From positions 1 through 32,994 of the forward strand of contig JBIOUF010000281.1 of the NCBI GenBank assembly GCA_044866695.1: 32,994 bases of DNA, in the 5' to 3' direction. Positions 16,998 through 24,961 of the stretch are shown here, piece after piece (the first letter of the stretch is position 1; every line of letters begins with the position of its first letter). The DNA comes from JBIOUF01 sp044866695 (GTDB lineage: Bacteria > Actinomycetota > Actinomycetes > Propionibacteriales > Nocardioidaceae). A model generated the notes under the pieces. That model made no database searches, was not told the origin of the DNA, and saw nothing but the letters and a program-made list of their open reading frames with translations. The position numbers and the translations under genes are program-made.

Positions 16998-18422
16998 TCA
17001 GCGTGGGCTGGTGGTGGCGGGTCGGGTCCTGGGCCGGCCGGCGGGTGGACGAGACGACGGCGCCGGGCCGGAGGTCGGTCCCCGCTGGAGCAAGGCCAGG
17101 GCACTGCGGGCGGCGGTCAACCCCGTCTGGATGGCGGTTTCGGTGTAGAGCGTCCCGAGGTAGTCACCGGCCAGGAACACCCGGCCGGCGGGCCTGGTCA
17201 GGACCGGCTGGAGGGCAGCACGTCCGGGGAAGCAGTAGGGCGCGCCCAGTGGCCACCGCTGCACCCTTGCCTCGACCACGGAGCCGGCCACGCCGGGCAG
17301 GACCTGGTCCAGGTCGTCGGCGTACGTGCGCAGGATGTCCTCGTCGCTGCGCTCCAGCAGCCCGCGGGCCAGGCGCGCGGGCGAGAACACCATGAGGCTG
17401 CTGCCGCGGCGACGGTGAGCCTCGGCCCGACGCGCGACGTTGGTCATGTTGAGGGCGACGGTGAAGGACCGCTTGGGGGTCGCGATAGCGTAGGCGTCGT
17501 CCCAGCGCCGCCGTTCGGTCTCGTCGGTGAGGAGCGCAGCGCTCACGTAGGGCCCGTAGGCGATCTTGCCCAGCGCCTCACGGGTCTCCCGCGGCAGGTC
17601 GACCGCGACCCGGTGGCTCACCGTCGCGGGAGTGGCGAGCACGACGCAGCGTGCCTCGATCTCCCGGCTCCGACCGGACCGGCTGTAGCGGACCAGCGCC
17701 GAGGAAGGCCTGCGCACGACCTCCACCACCTCGGCGCCCAGCCGGACCCTGTCCCCGAGCTCGGTGGCGATCCGCTCGGTGAGCGTGGCGGGTCCGCCGG
17801 CGATGTTGTTCCCCAGGCCGGCCCCGATGTTGAAGACCAGGCTGAAGTAGCCGACTCCGGCGCCCGCCGAGATCTGGTCGAGGTCGGCTGCGGAGCGCGA
17901 CACCGTGGGCTGGAAGAGCGCCGCGGCGTCCTCCGGCAGCTCGCCGACGAAGTCTGCGAACGTGCGGTCGTTCATGAACTCGTAGATGCGCTGCTGCCGG
18001 GCGGCCTCGTCCTCTCCCTGCCTCAGCCCCACGATCCGCGCGTACCGCAGCACCGCGAGCGCCACCTTGCTGCCCGCCCTGAGCAGCGCGAGTCGTGACC
18101 TCCACGGCATCGCGATCCGGAACGGGTGTGTGGCGACGGGTCCCCTGAGCAGCAGCCGGCCGTCGACGGCCAGTCCGGTGAGGACACCGGGGATGGGGAG
18201 CGCTGCCACGCCGGTCTCGGCCAGGAGCGCGGCAGTGCCCGACGCCGGGGCACCGGTGAAGACGTGCGCGCCCCAGTTGAGGTGGTAGTCGCCGCGTCGC
18301 TCGGAGCGGATCCGACCGCCGACACGGTCGCCTTCCTCCAAGAGCACGACGTCGCGGTGTCGCAGCCGCCAGGCCGCGGACAGGCCGGCGAGGCCTCCGC
18401 CGACCACCACCGCGTCTCTCAC
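16998..18422 (-). CDS. FAD-dependent amine oxidase / protoporphyrinogen-oxidase-like protein (474 aa)
   Basis: The N-terminus carries the dinucleotide-binding motif VVVGGGLAGLSAAWRL (GxGxxG at residues 8-13), then LLEEGDRVGGRIRSE, the second FAD-binding element of the monoamine-oxidase superfamily. The C-terminal FAD motif is GRVFLAGDYLGTLYTETAIQ. The start is GTG 18422. Flavin amine oxidases turn amines into imines or aldehydes. As first gene of the operon it would begin the pathway that the aldehyde dehydrogenase continues. The last 30 residues are Pro/Arg-rich and probably disordered. No signal peptide is seen, so it is cytoplasmic. It is divergent from the GntR gene, with a palindromic operator between them. 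Confidence 0.87.
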   Translation of the reverse strand: MRDAVVVGGGLAGLSAAWRLRHRDVVLLEEGDRVGGRIRSERRGDYHLNWGAHVFTGAPASGTAALLAETGVAALPIPGVLTGLAVDGRLLLRGPVATHPFRIAMPWRSRLALLRAGSKVALAVLRYARIVGLRQGEDEAARQQRIYEFMNDRTFADFVGELPEDAAALFQPTVSRSAADLDQISAGAGVGYFSLVFNIGAGLGNNIAGGPATLTERIATELGDRVRLGAEVVEVVRRPSSALVRYSRSGRSREIEARCVVLATPATVSHRVAVDLPRETREALGKIAYGPYVSAALLTDETERRRWDDAYAIATPKRSFTVALNMTNVARRAEAHRRRGSSLMVFSPARLARGLLERSDEDILRTYADDLDQVLPGVAGSVVEARVQRWPLGAPYCFPGRAALQPVLTRPAGRVFLAGDYLGTLYTETAIQTGLTAARSALALLQRGPTSGPAPSSRPPAGRPRTRPATTSPR

Positions 18423-18462
18423 GTCGCCTGATGCCTCCGGGTCCGGGGTCGTGCGTTGAGCC

Positions 18463-18483
18463 TATAATGTGATCACAGATCAC
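18463..18483. promoter_or_regulatory. Consensus -10 box overlapped by a palindromic operator (GntR candidate)
   Basis: The intergenic region holds TATAAT (18463-18468, a perfect -10 for the plus strand), overlapped by the palindrome TGTGATCACA (18468-18477). A second reading of the same site is GTGATC-aca-GATCAC (18469-18483). A repressor bound here would block the promoter of the regulator gene and lies only 40-60 bases from the amine oxidase start. This is the usual layout of an autoregulated GntR-type switch. No good -35 is seen for the -10 box. Confidence 0.55.
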
Positions 18484-18640
18484 CACAACTCCTACGCGGA
18501 AGTATTCTCGGCCGCCTCGCGGCCCGCGCGGCCTCGTCGCCTCGGCCTCACCCGGCAGGCAGGGCCATATGCTGAGAGCTCCGCGCCGACCACGTGGAAG
18601 GGGGCCGAGGAGCGCGCCGCCGCGTCGCCCCTCACTGCCG

Positions 18641-19357
18641 GTGTCTCTGCAGAAGCTGGAAGAGCGGTCCCTGCTGACCGACCGGGTCTTCGACGCGATC
18701 CGCGCCTCGATCATGAACGGCGACATGCCCGCCGGCTACCGGCTCCGGATCCGGGACCTGGCGGCGCAGGTCGGCACCAGCGTCATGCCCGTGCGCGAGG
18801 CGATCCGGCGCCTGGAGGAGGCGGGGCTGGCCGAGCGGCAGCCGCACAAGGGCGCGGTCGTCAAGGGCCTGACGCTGAGCGAGCTGGTGCACGTCTACGA
18901 CGTCCGCCGCCTCTTGGAGCGTGAGGCCGCCCGGCTCGGCGCGCAGCGGATCACCGCCGCCGGCTGCGAGCGGATGCGGGCCGACTACGACGAGATGCGC
19001 CGGGCCATCACGAACCGCGACGTGATCAGCTACATCGAGCGCGACGAGAGCCTGTTGACCACCTTGTACGACGCCGGTGGCAACCCGGTCCTGGTCGACC
19101 TGGTCGTGTCCCTGTGGCAGCAGTGCCGGGGGTACAAGATCGTGGGCGCGCAGGCGGCGATGGACGCGGTGGACGCCGAGTCGCTCTGGCGCCACCAGGC
19201 GGCACTGGTGACCGCGGCCCGCGACCAGGACGCGGACAGCGCGGCGTCGGCGACCGACGCCTCTCTCCTCGAGGCCAGCCAGCGCATCAAGGACCTGCTG
19301 GCCGCACAGAAGGCTGCTCAGCCGGCCACGCCTGCGGGCGAGCCACCGGGTGCCTGA
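18641..19357 (+). CDS. GntR-family transcriptional regulator with FCD-type ligand domain (238 aa)
   Basis: I chose GTG 18641 (VSLQKLEERSLLTDRVFDAI) because this is where FCD-type GntR proteins normally begin. The open frame reaches back to ATG 18569, but that part uses rare codons (AGA, CGA, CCA) and is Pro/Arg-rich. The winged HTH comprises DAIRASIMNGDMPAGYRLRI, VGTSVMPVREAIRRLEEAGL and PHKGAVVKGLTLSEL. The C-terminal all-helical domain begins at VYDVRRLLEREAARLG and probably binds a carboxylate or amine ligand. It is divergent from the amine-oxidase operon and most likely its local repressor or activator. Confidence 0.9.
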   Translation: MSLQKLEERSLLTDRVFDAIRASIMNGDMPAGYRLRIRDLAAQVGTSVMPVREAIRRLEEAGLAERQPHKGAVVKGLTLSELVHVYDVRRLLEREAARLGAQRITAAGCERMRADYDEMRRAITNRDVISYIERDESLLTTLYDAGGNPVLVDLVVSLWQQCRGYKIVGAQAAMDAVDAESLWRHQAALVTAARDQDADSAASATDASLLEASQRIKDLLAAQKAAQPATPAGEPPGA

Positions 19358-19414
19358 CCGACCCGACCGGGTTCCCGGACCGGAATGACGGCCGCCTGGC
19401 GTGGGACGACGGTC

Positions 19415-22051
19415 TCACTGCGTGACCTCGAGGACGCCGTGGGCGCCGCGCTCGGCGTCGATCATCACGTGGTTGACCAGGGGATACCGCCCGGGCTCGT
19501 CGAGGACCATCTCCACGAACCCTCCCTGGGCCGCTGCCAGCGCGAGCGTCTGCGAGCCGCCGGTGCGCGAGGGTGCCTTGGCGGAGCCGAGCAGCCAGTC
19601 GCCCTCGGACCAGGTCCGGTCGAACTGGCCGCCGACGACGTGGAACGACAACGGGCGGTTGGGCCCGGCGTCGAGCAGCCAGATCCGCACTCGCTCGCCG
19701 ACCTTCACCTGGAGCGGGGTGTGGTCGTAGGCGTTGTGGTAGCCGTTGAACACCACCGCGTCGGGCTCCTCGGCCTGCAGCTTGTCCATGTCGACCGGCC
19801 GGCCCTCGGAACCGTAGTAGTGCTCGGACTGCACCAGCACGTAGGACTTGTCGACGGCCGGGAGGTCCGGCGGATCGATGACGACGGCGCCGAACAGGCC
19901 GTTGGCGATGTGCGCGCTCATCGGCATCGACGAGCAGTGGTACATCCAGATGCCGGCGCGGGTCGCGGTGAACCGGTAGGTCAGCGACTCCCCGGGCGGG
20001 ATCGTCATCATCACCTTGTCGGGCGCGCGCTGACCGGCATGAAGATCGATGGAGTGGCCCAGTGCGCCCTCGTTGACGAGCCGGATGACGAAGGTGTCCC
20101 CGACCCGGCCGTGCAGCGTCGGTCCGGGGGTGGAGCCGTTGTAGGTCCACATCTCCTGGGTGATGCCCGGAGCGACCTCCATGCCCTGCTCGGTGACCGT
20201 GAACGTGTGCCGGTGGACGCGTCCGGGCTCCAGCGGCGGCAGCGCGGGGTCGGGGATGACCGTGTCGTCGGCGGGCTCGCCCATCGTCACCTCGTGTCCG
20301 GCGCCGTGGACGTCGGCCCCGGGGTCGGTGGCCACCGGTTGCGTGCCGGGGTCGGTGGCGGCGATCGGCGCTCCGACGGCCTCAATGGCCAGCACCATGC
20401 CCATCTGCTTGTGGCCGACGACCGAGCACCAGCCGTCGAGGTTGCGTCCGATCACGCCGACGTCGATGACCGCGGACTCCCCGGGCGCGAGGCGTCCGGT
20501 GTCGTGGCCGGTCTCGAGCACGAGGTCATGCACATCGGTCAGGTCGGTGTTCTCGACCCTGATCACCAGCTGGTCACCGACCGGCACCTCGATGCGCGAG
20601 GGCGTGAAGCGCATGTCCTCGGCCTCGACCGCGACGGTGGTGGTGTGCCCGGTCGCGATGGCTCCGTGGGCAGCCGACTGCGTCGGCCCGCCCAGACCGG
20701 CCGGGTCCAGCGACCCGCCGAAGGCCACCGCGGTCATGACCAGGCCTAGCCCCACCACGGCCATGCCGGTGGTCTGGCCGAGGGGACGAGGGGTGGTCTC
20801 GCCGACGTCTGCGGGCGCCGTGGGACGACGTCGGATCGCGCGCAACAGGATCGGGACGAACGATGTGAGCGCGGCCAGCACGAGGGCGGACGCGACGACG
20901 CGGACCAGGCTCGGGACCGGCAGCACGCAGACCAGCAGGCCGAGGTTGGTCAGGCTCACGCGCAGGGCACCGCCCGCATCCAGGTCGCGGTTGGTGGCCC
21001 GTACGGCGGCCGGCCCGCCGCCCATGACCACGGGAATGAGGTAGGACAAGGCGCCGAGCAGGACCTGGGCCACGAAGCCGGCGGCCAGGTAAGGGATGTA
21101 CTGCTCGAAGGTCCTGCCGACCTCGGGCCAGGAACCGGAGCGGGACACGTCCCACGCCACGTGCACGACAAGCACCAGCAACAGGCCGACCAGCCACACC
21201 ATGCCCGCGAGGAGCGACCACGTGGGGAAGGAGACCGGAGGCTTGCGCCGGGCCGTTCGCACCAGGGGGCAGGCCACGAGCACGACGCCGACGGCGTACA
21301 GCAGCAGCCCGGCAGCCACCAGGAGTACGACGTCCGCCCAGGCAGCGGCGACCACCAGAGTGATGCCACCGAGCAGCACGGGCAGGGCCTGCCGGGAGTG
21401 CTTCTCCGCACCTTCGACGATGCGGGTGCGCAGCATCGTCGGGCCGAGCGTGACCACTGTGCCGAGCACGGTCAGGCCGATCCAGCCGAGCAGGTTGACC
21501 GCGACGTGGGCGAGCTGCAGCCGGGTGTGGAGTGGCTCGCCGGGGTGGGCCGCGAGCCAGGTGCCGAGCGTGACGCCGCCCAGCAGGAGAGCCCCGGCGG
21601 CGATGTAGAACCAGATGGTGCTGGAGAAGCGCGAGGCGAAGCCGGTGCGCAGACCACGGATGAGTCCCCCCACATGCCAGCCGACTGCGACCGCGATGCC
21701 GAGCGCGCCGACGACCACCAGCCACCAGAGCGTTCCGGGCACGCCGATGGCGACGAGAAGCGCGCCGACGTTGAAGAGGAGCAGACGCTGGGACTGCACC
21801 CGCCGAGGGGTGGCTGGCAGGCGCACCAGCGTGTCGGCGAAGTAGCGGCTCCACACCAGGATCGAGTGGCCGGCCGCGCCGAGCACGAGCAGGTGGATCA
21901 TCAGCCAGCGCGGTGCCGGGAGGAAGGGGTGCACCAGCGACACGACGGCGACACCGAGCAGCCAGAACACGACGGGCAGGTCGCGCAACGGCCAGAACCC
22001 CCGCGAGCCGGTCTCGACCTCGGACGCCCGCGCGCCGACCGCGATCTTCAC
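19415..22051 (-). CDS. Membrane-cupredoxin-CuNIR-like multicopper protein fusion (878 aa)
   Basis: It begins at GTG 22051, overlapping the stop of the NnrS-like gene (GTGA). The first ~450 residues form about 12 hydrophobic helices with His-bearing segments (WLMIHLLVLGAAGHSILVWS; LQLAHVAVNLLGWIG). A cupredoxin domain follows (about 465-560) with a complete type-1 site: His in DVHDLVLETG and Cys/His/Met in WCSVVGHKQMGM. The last ~290 residues match the two-domain CuNIR fold: HSIDLH (about 664; type-1 His, catalytic Asp and type-2 His), MYHCSSMPMSAHIANGL (about 702) and VNHVMIDA (about 859, third type-2 His). Two canonical residues differ: the axial Met after HIANG is Leu, and the catalytic His of 'IGGH' is Gln in VVGGQFDRTW. 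It is often annotated as nitrite reductase; the chemistry here is uncertain. Confidence 0.88.
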   Translation of the reverse strand: MKIAVGARASEVETGSRGFWPLRDLPVVFWLLGVAVVSLVHPFLPAPRWLMIHLLVLGAAGHSILVWSRYFADTLVRLPATPRRVQSQRLLLFNVGALLVAIGVPGTLWWLVVVGALGIAVAVGWHVGGLIRGLRTGFASRFSSTIWFYIAAGALLLGGVTLGTWLAAHPGEPLHTRLQLAHVAVNLLGWIGLTVLGTVVTLGPTMLRTRIVEGAEKHSRQALPVLLGGITLVVAAAWADVVLLVAAGLLLYAVGVVLVACPLVRTARRKPPVSFPTWSLLAGMVWLVGLLLVLVVHVAWDVSRSGSWPEVGRTFEQYIPYLAAGFVAQVLLGALSYLIPVVMGGGPAAVRATNRDLDAGGALRVSLTNLGLLVCVLPVPSLVRVVASALVLAALTSFVPILLRAIRRRPTAPADVGETTPRPLGQTTGMAVVGLGLVMTAVAFGGSLDPAGLGGPTQSAAHGAIATGHTTTVAVEAEDMRFTPSRIEVPVGDQLVIRVENTDLTDVHDLVLETGHDTGRLAPGESAVIDVGVIGRNLDGWCSVVGHKQMGMVLAIEAVGAPIAATDPGTQPVATDPGADVHGAGHEVTMGEPADDTVIPDPALPPLEPGRVHRHTFTVTEQGMEVAPGITQEMWTYNGSTPGPTLHGRVGDTFVIRLVNEGALGHSIDLHAGQRAPDKVMMTIPPGESLTYRFTATRAGIWMYHCSSMPMSAHIANGLFGAVVIDPPDLPAVDKSYVLVQSEHYYGSEGRPVDMDKLQAEEPDAVVFNGYHNAYDHTPLQVKVGERVRIWLLDAGPNRPLSFHVVGGQFDRTWSEGDWLLGSAKAPSRTGGSQTLALAAAQGGFVEMVLDEPGRYPLVNHVMIDAERGAHGVLEVTQ

Positions 22052-23196
22052 GAGGGCACCCCCTGGGTCGGCTGCTCGGCTGTCGAAGGGCTCGTCTTGG
22101 TGGCCGGCGGGGCCTTCGGCTTCGCGGGCACCCCGCGCATCGCACTGCCGATCGCGACGGCGAGGAAGAGCAGCAGCGCGATCGCGTTGCCGGCGCCGCC
22201 CATGCGGCGCGCCAGCTCGCTGCCCAGGGCGTCCCCGCCCCACAGCCGCAGGACGAGCGAGAGCTGGAGCAGCACCCACGGGGCGTACATCGCCGGGCGG
22301 TAGGGCAGCGGCACCCGCGTCACGGCGGGCAGGATCGAGGGGGCGTGGGCCATGATCATCGAGATCGTGAAGCCGAGGAAGACCGCGTGCACCACGGCGT
22401 CGTAGGTCGCTCCCTCCACGGTCGCGCCGGCCAGCAGCCAGATGACGCCGGCGACGCCGAGCCAGGCCTGGCCGGCCAGCATGCAGCTTGCGGCGAACCG
22501 GGGCAGGCCCGAGCTGCTGATCGTGCGCCGTGCCACGTCGTGACGCACGAGCCACGAGGTCAGCGCGAGGAGCGCGGCGCCCAGCAGCGGCGTTCCCACG
22601 GCCGGCCACAGCGTGGCCGCGACGATGGCGCTCGCCAGGCCGCTTCCCAGCAGGACCAGGTCGCGCCCGGCAGTCGGCGGCATGGCCAGGCGCGCCAGCT
22701 CGAGGCGTTCGCCACAGATGGTCAGGATCACGAAACCGGCCAGCCACGGGATGGCCTGGGAGGTGTCCGCGCCTCCGCGCCACAACAGCGCACCGCCCAG
22801 GGCGCAGACTGCGCCGAGGGCGGACATCAGGATCGCGTCATCACGGTTGCGCCGCCACAGCGGGACGTAGAGCAGGCACAGCGCGAGCGAGCCGGCGGTG
22901 ATCAGGGAAGCGCCCATCCCGCCGGCGGGTTCTGCGACGAGCAGCAGGGCTCCGATCCCCAGCAGCGCCGGGGCCGCGTAGCCGATCGGACGACAGAGCG
23001 CGACCGATCGCTCCAGGGCGATCAGGGTGCCGACGAAGCCGAGCACCATGAGGATCCCGTGGACCTCGCCGAGGCGACCGGAGCCCACCGGCGGCCAGGC
23101 GGCCAGGAGGCTGAGGCCGGCGTCGGTCCCGACCAGCAGGGCAATCCCGGCAGGGAGCGCGAACAGTGCCCGGGGCGCAGGGCAGCGTGCTGTCAT
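22048..23196 (-). CDS. NnrS-like polytopic membrane protein (382 aa)
   Basis: ATG 23196 overlaps the stop of the HTH regulator (ATGA), and the end overlaps the CuNIR-like gene (GTGA), so all three are one operon. The protein is almost entirely transmembrane, about 11-12 helices. The segments LGEVHGILMVLGFVGTLIAL and HAVFLGFTISMIMAHAPSIL, with conserved His residues near helix ends, resemble NnrS, a haem- and copper-containing membrane protein linked to nitric oxide stress and denitrification. The C-terminal tail is Pro/Lys/Thr-rich and cytoplasmic. The family call is moderate; the position beside a CuNIR-like gene and opposite a hemerythrin gene supports an NO-related role. Confidence 0.7.
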   Translation of the reverse strand: MTARCPAPRALFALPAGIALLVGTDAGLSLLAAWPPVGSGRLGEVHGILMVLGFVGTLIALERSVALCRPIGYAAPALLGIGALLLVAEPAGGMGASLITAGSLALCLLYVPLWRRNRDDAILMSALGAVCALGGALLWRGGADTSQAIPWLAGFVILTICGERLELARLAMPPTAGRDLVLLGSGLASAIVAATLWPAVGTPLLGAALLALTSWLVRHDVARRTISSSGLPRFAASCMLAGQAWLGVAGVIWLLAGATVEGATYDAVVHAVFLGFTISMIMAHAPSILPAVTRVPLPYRPAMYAPWVLLQLSLVLRLWGGDALGSELARRMGGAGNAIALLLFLAVAIGSAMRGVPAKPKAPPATKTSPSTAEQPTQGVPS

Positions 23197-23837
23197 CTCG
23201 AGGTCACCGGCACCGCGAGCGTCACCAGGCAGGCACCCGGCTCGGCGAAGGGCTGCAAGGCGGCGTGGTCGAGGGACGTGCCCAACGCTCCTCTGATGAG
23301 CCCGAGGTGCACACTGCAGACGGCCTCGGGATGGGCCCGGGCGGCGTCGATGAAGGGGCAACGGGTCAGCCTGACCGACATCCGGTCGGCTGAGATCTCG
23401 GGGCCGAACCCCACGTGCTCGAGGGCGAGCATGAGCCGTTCGTCTGGTGTCCGATCGTCCGCGTCGAACAGCTCGCGCAGCCGCTCACCCCAGGCTCGAC
23501 CCCCAGACTCGGCGGTCTCGCGGGCTGTGGACCCGGGGTTGTTCTGGAGGCCGCGGGACAGGGCGAGAGCCAAGGCGGCATAGGGCGCCTCGCGAGCGAC
23601 GTAGGACCAGGGGGGGCGACCGCGTCCGCTCGGCGTGGCGCGCAGGCGCGAGACGTGACCGGCCTGGTGGAGGGCGTCGAGGTGGCCGCGCAGAGTGTTC
23701 TCGTGCAGGCCGGTGACTCCGACCAGCTCGGCCAGCGTCGTGGGCGAGTCGCGTTTGGCGAGCACGGCCAGGACGCGACCCTGGGCGCCGGTCGGCACCC
23801 GGCTGACGTCTGAGGGCGGACCGGCATTTCTTTCCAC
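23193..23837 (-). CDS. HTH transcriptional regulator with three-Cys C-terminal domain (214 aa)
   Basis: Translation starts at GTG 23837. A TACAAT -10 box ends 7 bases upstream, so the mRNA is probably leaderless. The N-terminal winged HTH reads PTTLAELVGVTGLHENTLRG, then LDALHQAGHVSRLRA. The C-terminal domain has Cys in LTRCPFIDAARAHPEAVCSV and in AEPGACLVTL, the CPF...VC..H...G.C pattern of SufR-like and related regulators that bind an iron-sulfur cluster. A Fe-S or NO-sensing role is inferred from this pattern and from the operon, which carries NnrS-like and CuNIR-like genes. It is divergent from the hemerythrin gene and sits over a shared 46-base control region. Confidence 0.82.
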   Translation of the reverse strand: MERNAGPPSDVSRVPTGAQGRVLAVLAKRDSPTTLAELVGVTGLHENTLRGHLDALHQAGHVSRLRATPSGRGRPPWSYVAREAPYAALALALSRGLQNNPGSTARETAESGGRAWGERLRELFDADDRTPDERLMLALEHVGFGPEISADRMSVRLTRCPFIDAARAHPEAVCSVHLGLIRGALGTSLDHAALQPFAEPGACLVTLAVPVTSR

Positions 23838-23842
23838 GGGGT

Positions 23843-23858
23843 TTATTGTAGGTTATTG
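23843..23858. promoter_or_regulatory. Divergent control region with tandem TTATTG repeats
   Basis: The 46-base region between the regulator and the hemerythrin gene is an AT-rich island. TTATTG occurs at 23843-23848 and again at 23853-23858, a spacing of exactly 10 bases, about one helical turn. On the minus strand the first repeat overlaps TACAAT (23850-23845), a near-consensus -10 for the regulator. These are good operator candidates for the regulator, able to control both directions. Confidence 0.5.
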
Positions 23859-23883
23859 GAACCCGAGCTTGGAGAGGACCGCC

Positions 23884-24690
23884 ATGACCACCCTCACCAT
23901 CGCTTCCGACCCGGCTGATGCCGAGGCCATGGAAGCCGTGCAGAACCACCACGCCCAGATGGCCGGTGAGCTGACCCTGCTCGTCGCCGACCTAGCCAAG
24001 GCCGCAGACGGTGGTGATGCCACCAGCGCCCGCAGCCGGCTCATCGACTGGGCCCGGAAGACGCTGGTGCCGCACGCCCTGGCCGAGGAGAAGACCCTCT
24101 ACCCAGCCGCCCGTGAGCTGTCCGGGGGGCGACTCCTGGTCGATGCGATGCTCGCCGAGCACGTCGCCATCGTCGAGATGGTCGACGAGGTCGAGACGGC
24201 CGCAACACGTGTGGCCGCGGCCGCCGCCGGGCGCGCCCTGCAGGCGCTCTTCGCCGTGCACCTGGACAAGGAGAACGACCAGGTGCTCCCGCTGCTCGCA
24301 GCGTCGCCGAACCACTCGATCGCCCGGCTGCTCGAGGGGATGCACGAGGTGCTCGGTGGCGGACTCGCGGGACACGGCCACCGAGACTCCGCCGAGTCCG
24401 AGTCCGAGTCGGCGACCGGCCAGGGCGGCTCGAGCTGCGCCTGCGGCACCGTGGACCCGCCCGGGAACCCCGAGCTGGACGTCCGCGTGATCCCGCACGC
24501 CCTCCGGCACGCCACCATCTTCGGCGCCCTCGACGCGGTGGCTCCGGGCGCAGGCCTGGAGATCGTCGCCGACCACGACCCGATCCCACTGCTCCACCAG
24601 GTACGGCACCGCACGCCCGGTCGATTCGACATCACCTACCTCGAGCGTGGCCCGGTCGACTTCCGAGTGCAGTTCACCGCGGTCTCGTAG
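23884..24690 (+). CDS. Hemerythrin-domain protein with C-terminal DUF2249 domain (268 aa)
   Basis: ATG 23884 has a GGAGAGGACC ribosome site. The N-terminal ~150 residues form a four-helix hemerythrin/HHE domain with di-iron ligand candidates: VQNHHAQMAGEL, LVPHALAEEKTLYPAA, LLVDAMLAEHVAIVEMVDEV and FAVHLDKENDQVLPLL. A Ser/Glu linker with a CAC pair (GQGGSSCACG) leads to a C-terminal DUF2249 domain: LDVRVIPHALRHATIFGALD, then AGLEIVADHDPIPLLHQV. Such fusions are known near denitrification and NO-stress genes and may store or relay iron or bind NO or O2. It is divergent from the putative NO/Fe-S regulator and probably under its control. The protein is cytoplasmic; no signal is seen. Confidence 0.9.
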   Translation: MTTLTIASDPADAEAMEAVQNHHAQMAGELTLLVADLAKAADGGDATSARSRLIDWARKTLVPHALAEEKTLYPAARELSGGRLLVDAMLAEHVAIVEMVDEVETAATRVAAAAAGRALQALFAVHLDKENDQVLPLLAASPNHSIARLLEGMHEVLGGGLAGHGHRDSAESESESATGQGGSSCACGTVDPPGNPELDVRVIPHALRHATIFGALDAVAPGAGLEIVADHDPIPLLHQVRHRTPGRFDITYLERGPVDFRVQFTAVS

Positions 24691-24784
24691 TCCACCCGTG
24701 GGGGGCGGGCCACTTCAAGCCGCCACGACACGCTCTGTGGCCGGTGGGCTGACCAGGCCGGCACACCGGGGCCAACCCAGGCTG

Positions 24785-24961
24785 TCACGGCCACCAGACC
24801 CTTGCCGAGGCGACGCATAGCGGCGGCCGCTCATACGGCAGGTGGGCTTCGGCACCGTAGAGCACGAGGTGTCCGTCGACGCCGCTGTCCCGAAGCTCCT
24901 GCACGGCCTTTCCGACAGCCGGCCCGGCACCGATGATCACGAAGGTCCGTGTGCCGGTCAT
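24785..24961 (-). pseudogene. Truncated FAD-dependent ferredoxin reductase (58 aa N-terminal stub)
   Basis: ATG 24961 overlaps the folE stop (ATGA) and encodes MTGTRTFVIIGAGPAVGKAV and then GHLVLYGAEAHLPYERPPL. This is the N-terminal FAD-binding start of ferredoxin-NAD(P)H reductases, with GxGxxG-type and PYERPPL elements. After PPL the family continues with 'SK...', but here the frame runs into CVASARVWWP and stops at 24785. A possible frameshifted continuation (LGKGLVA) is visible for a few residues only. A full protein would be about 400 residues, so this is a remnant whose 3' part was deleted, next to the end of the hemerythrin gene. Confidence 0.75.

Noticed and set aside
19415..22051. 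Laccase (trinuclear multicopper oxidase) as identity of the copper fusion
   Set aside because: Only one HxH-like motif and no HCH motif are present; the pattern fits the CuNIR fold, not a T2/T3 cluster.
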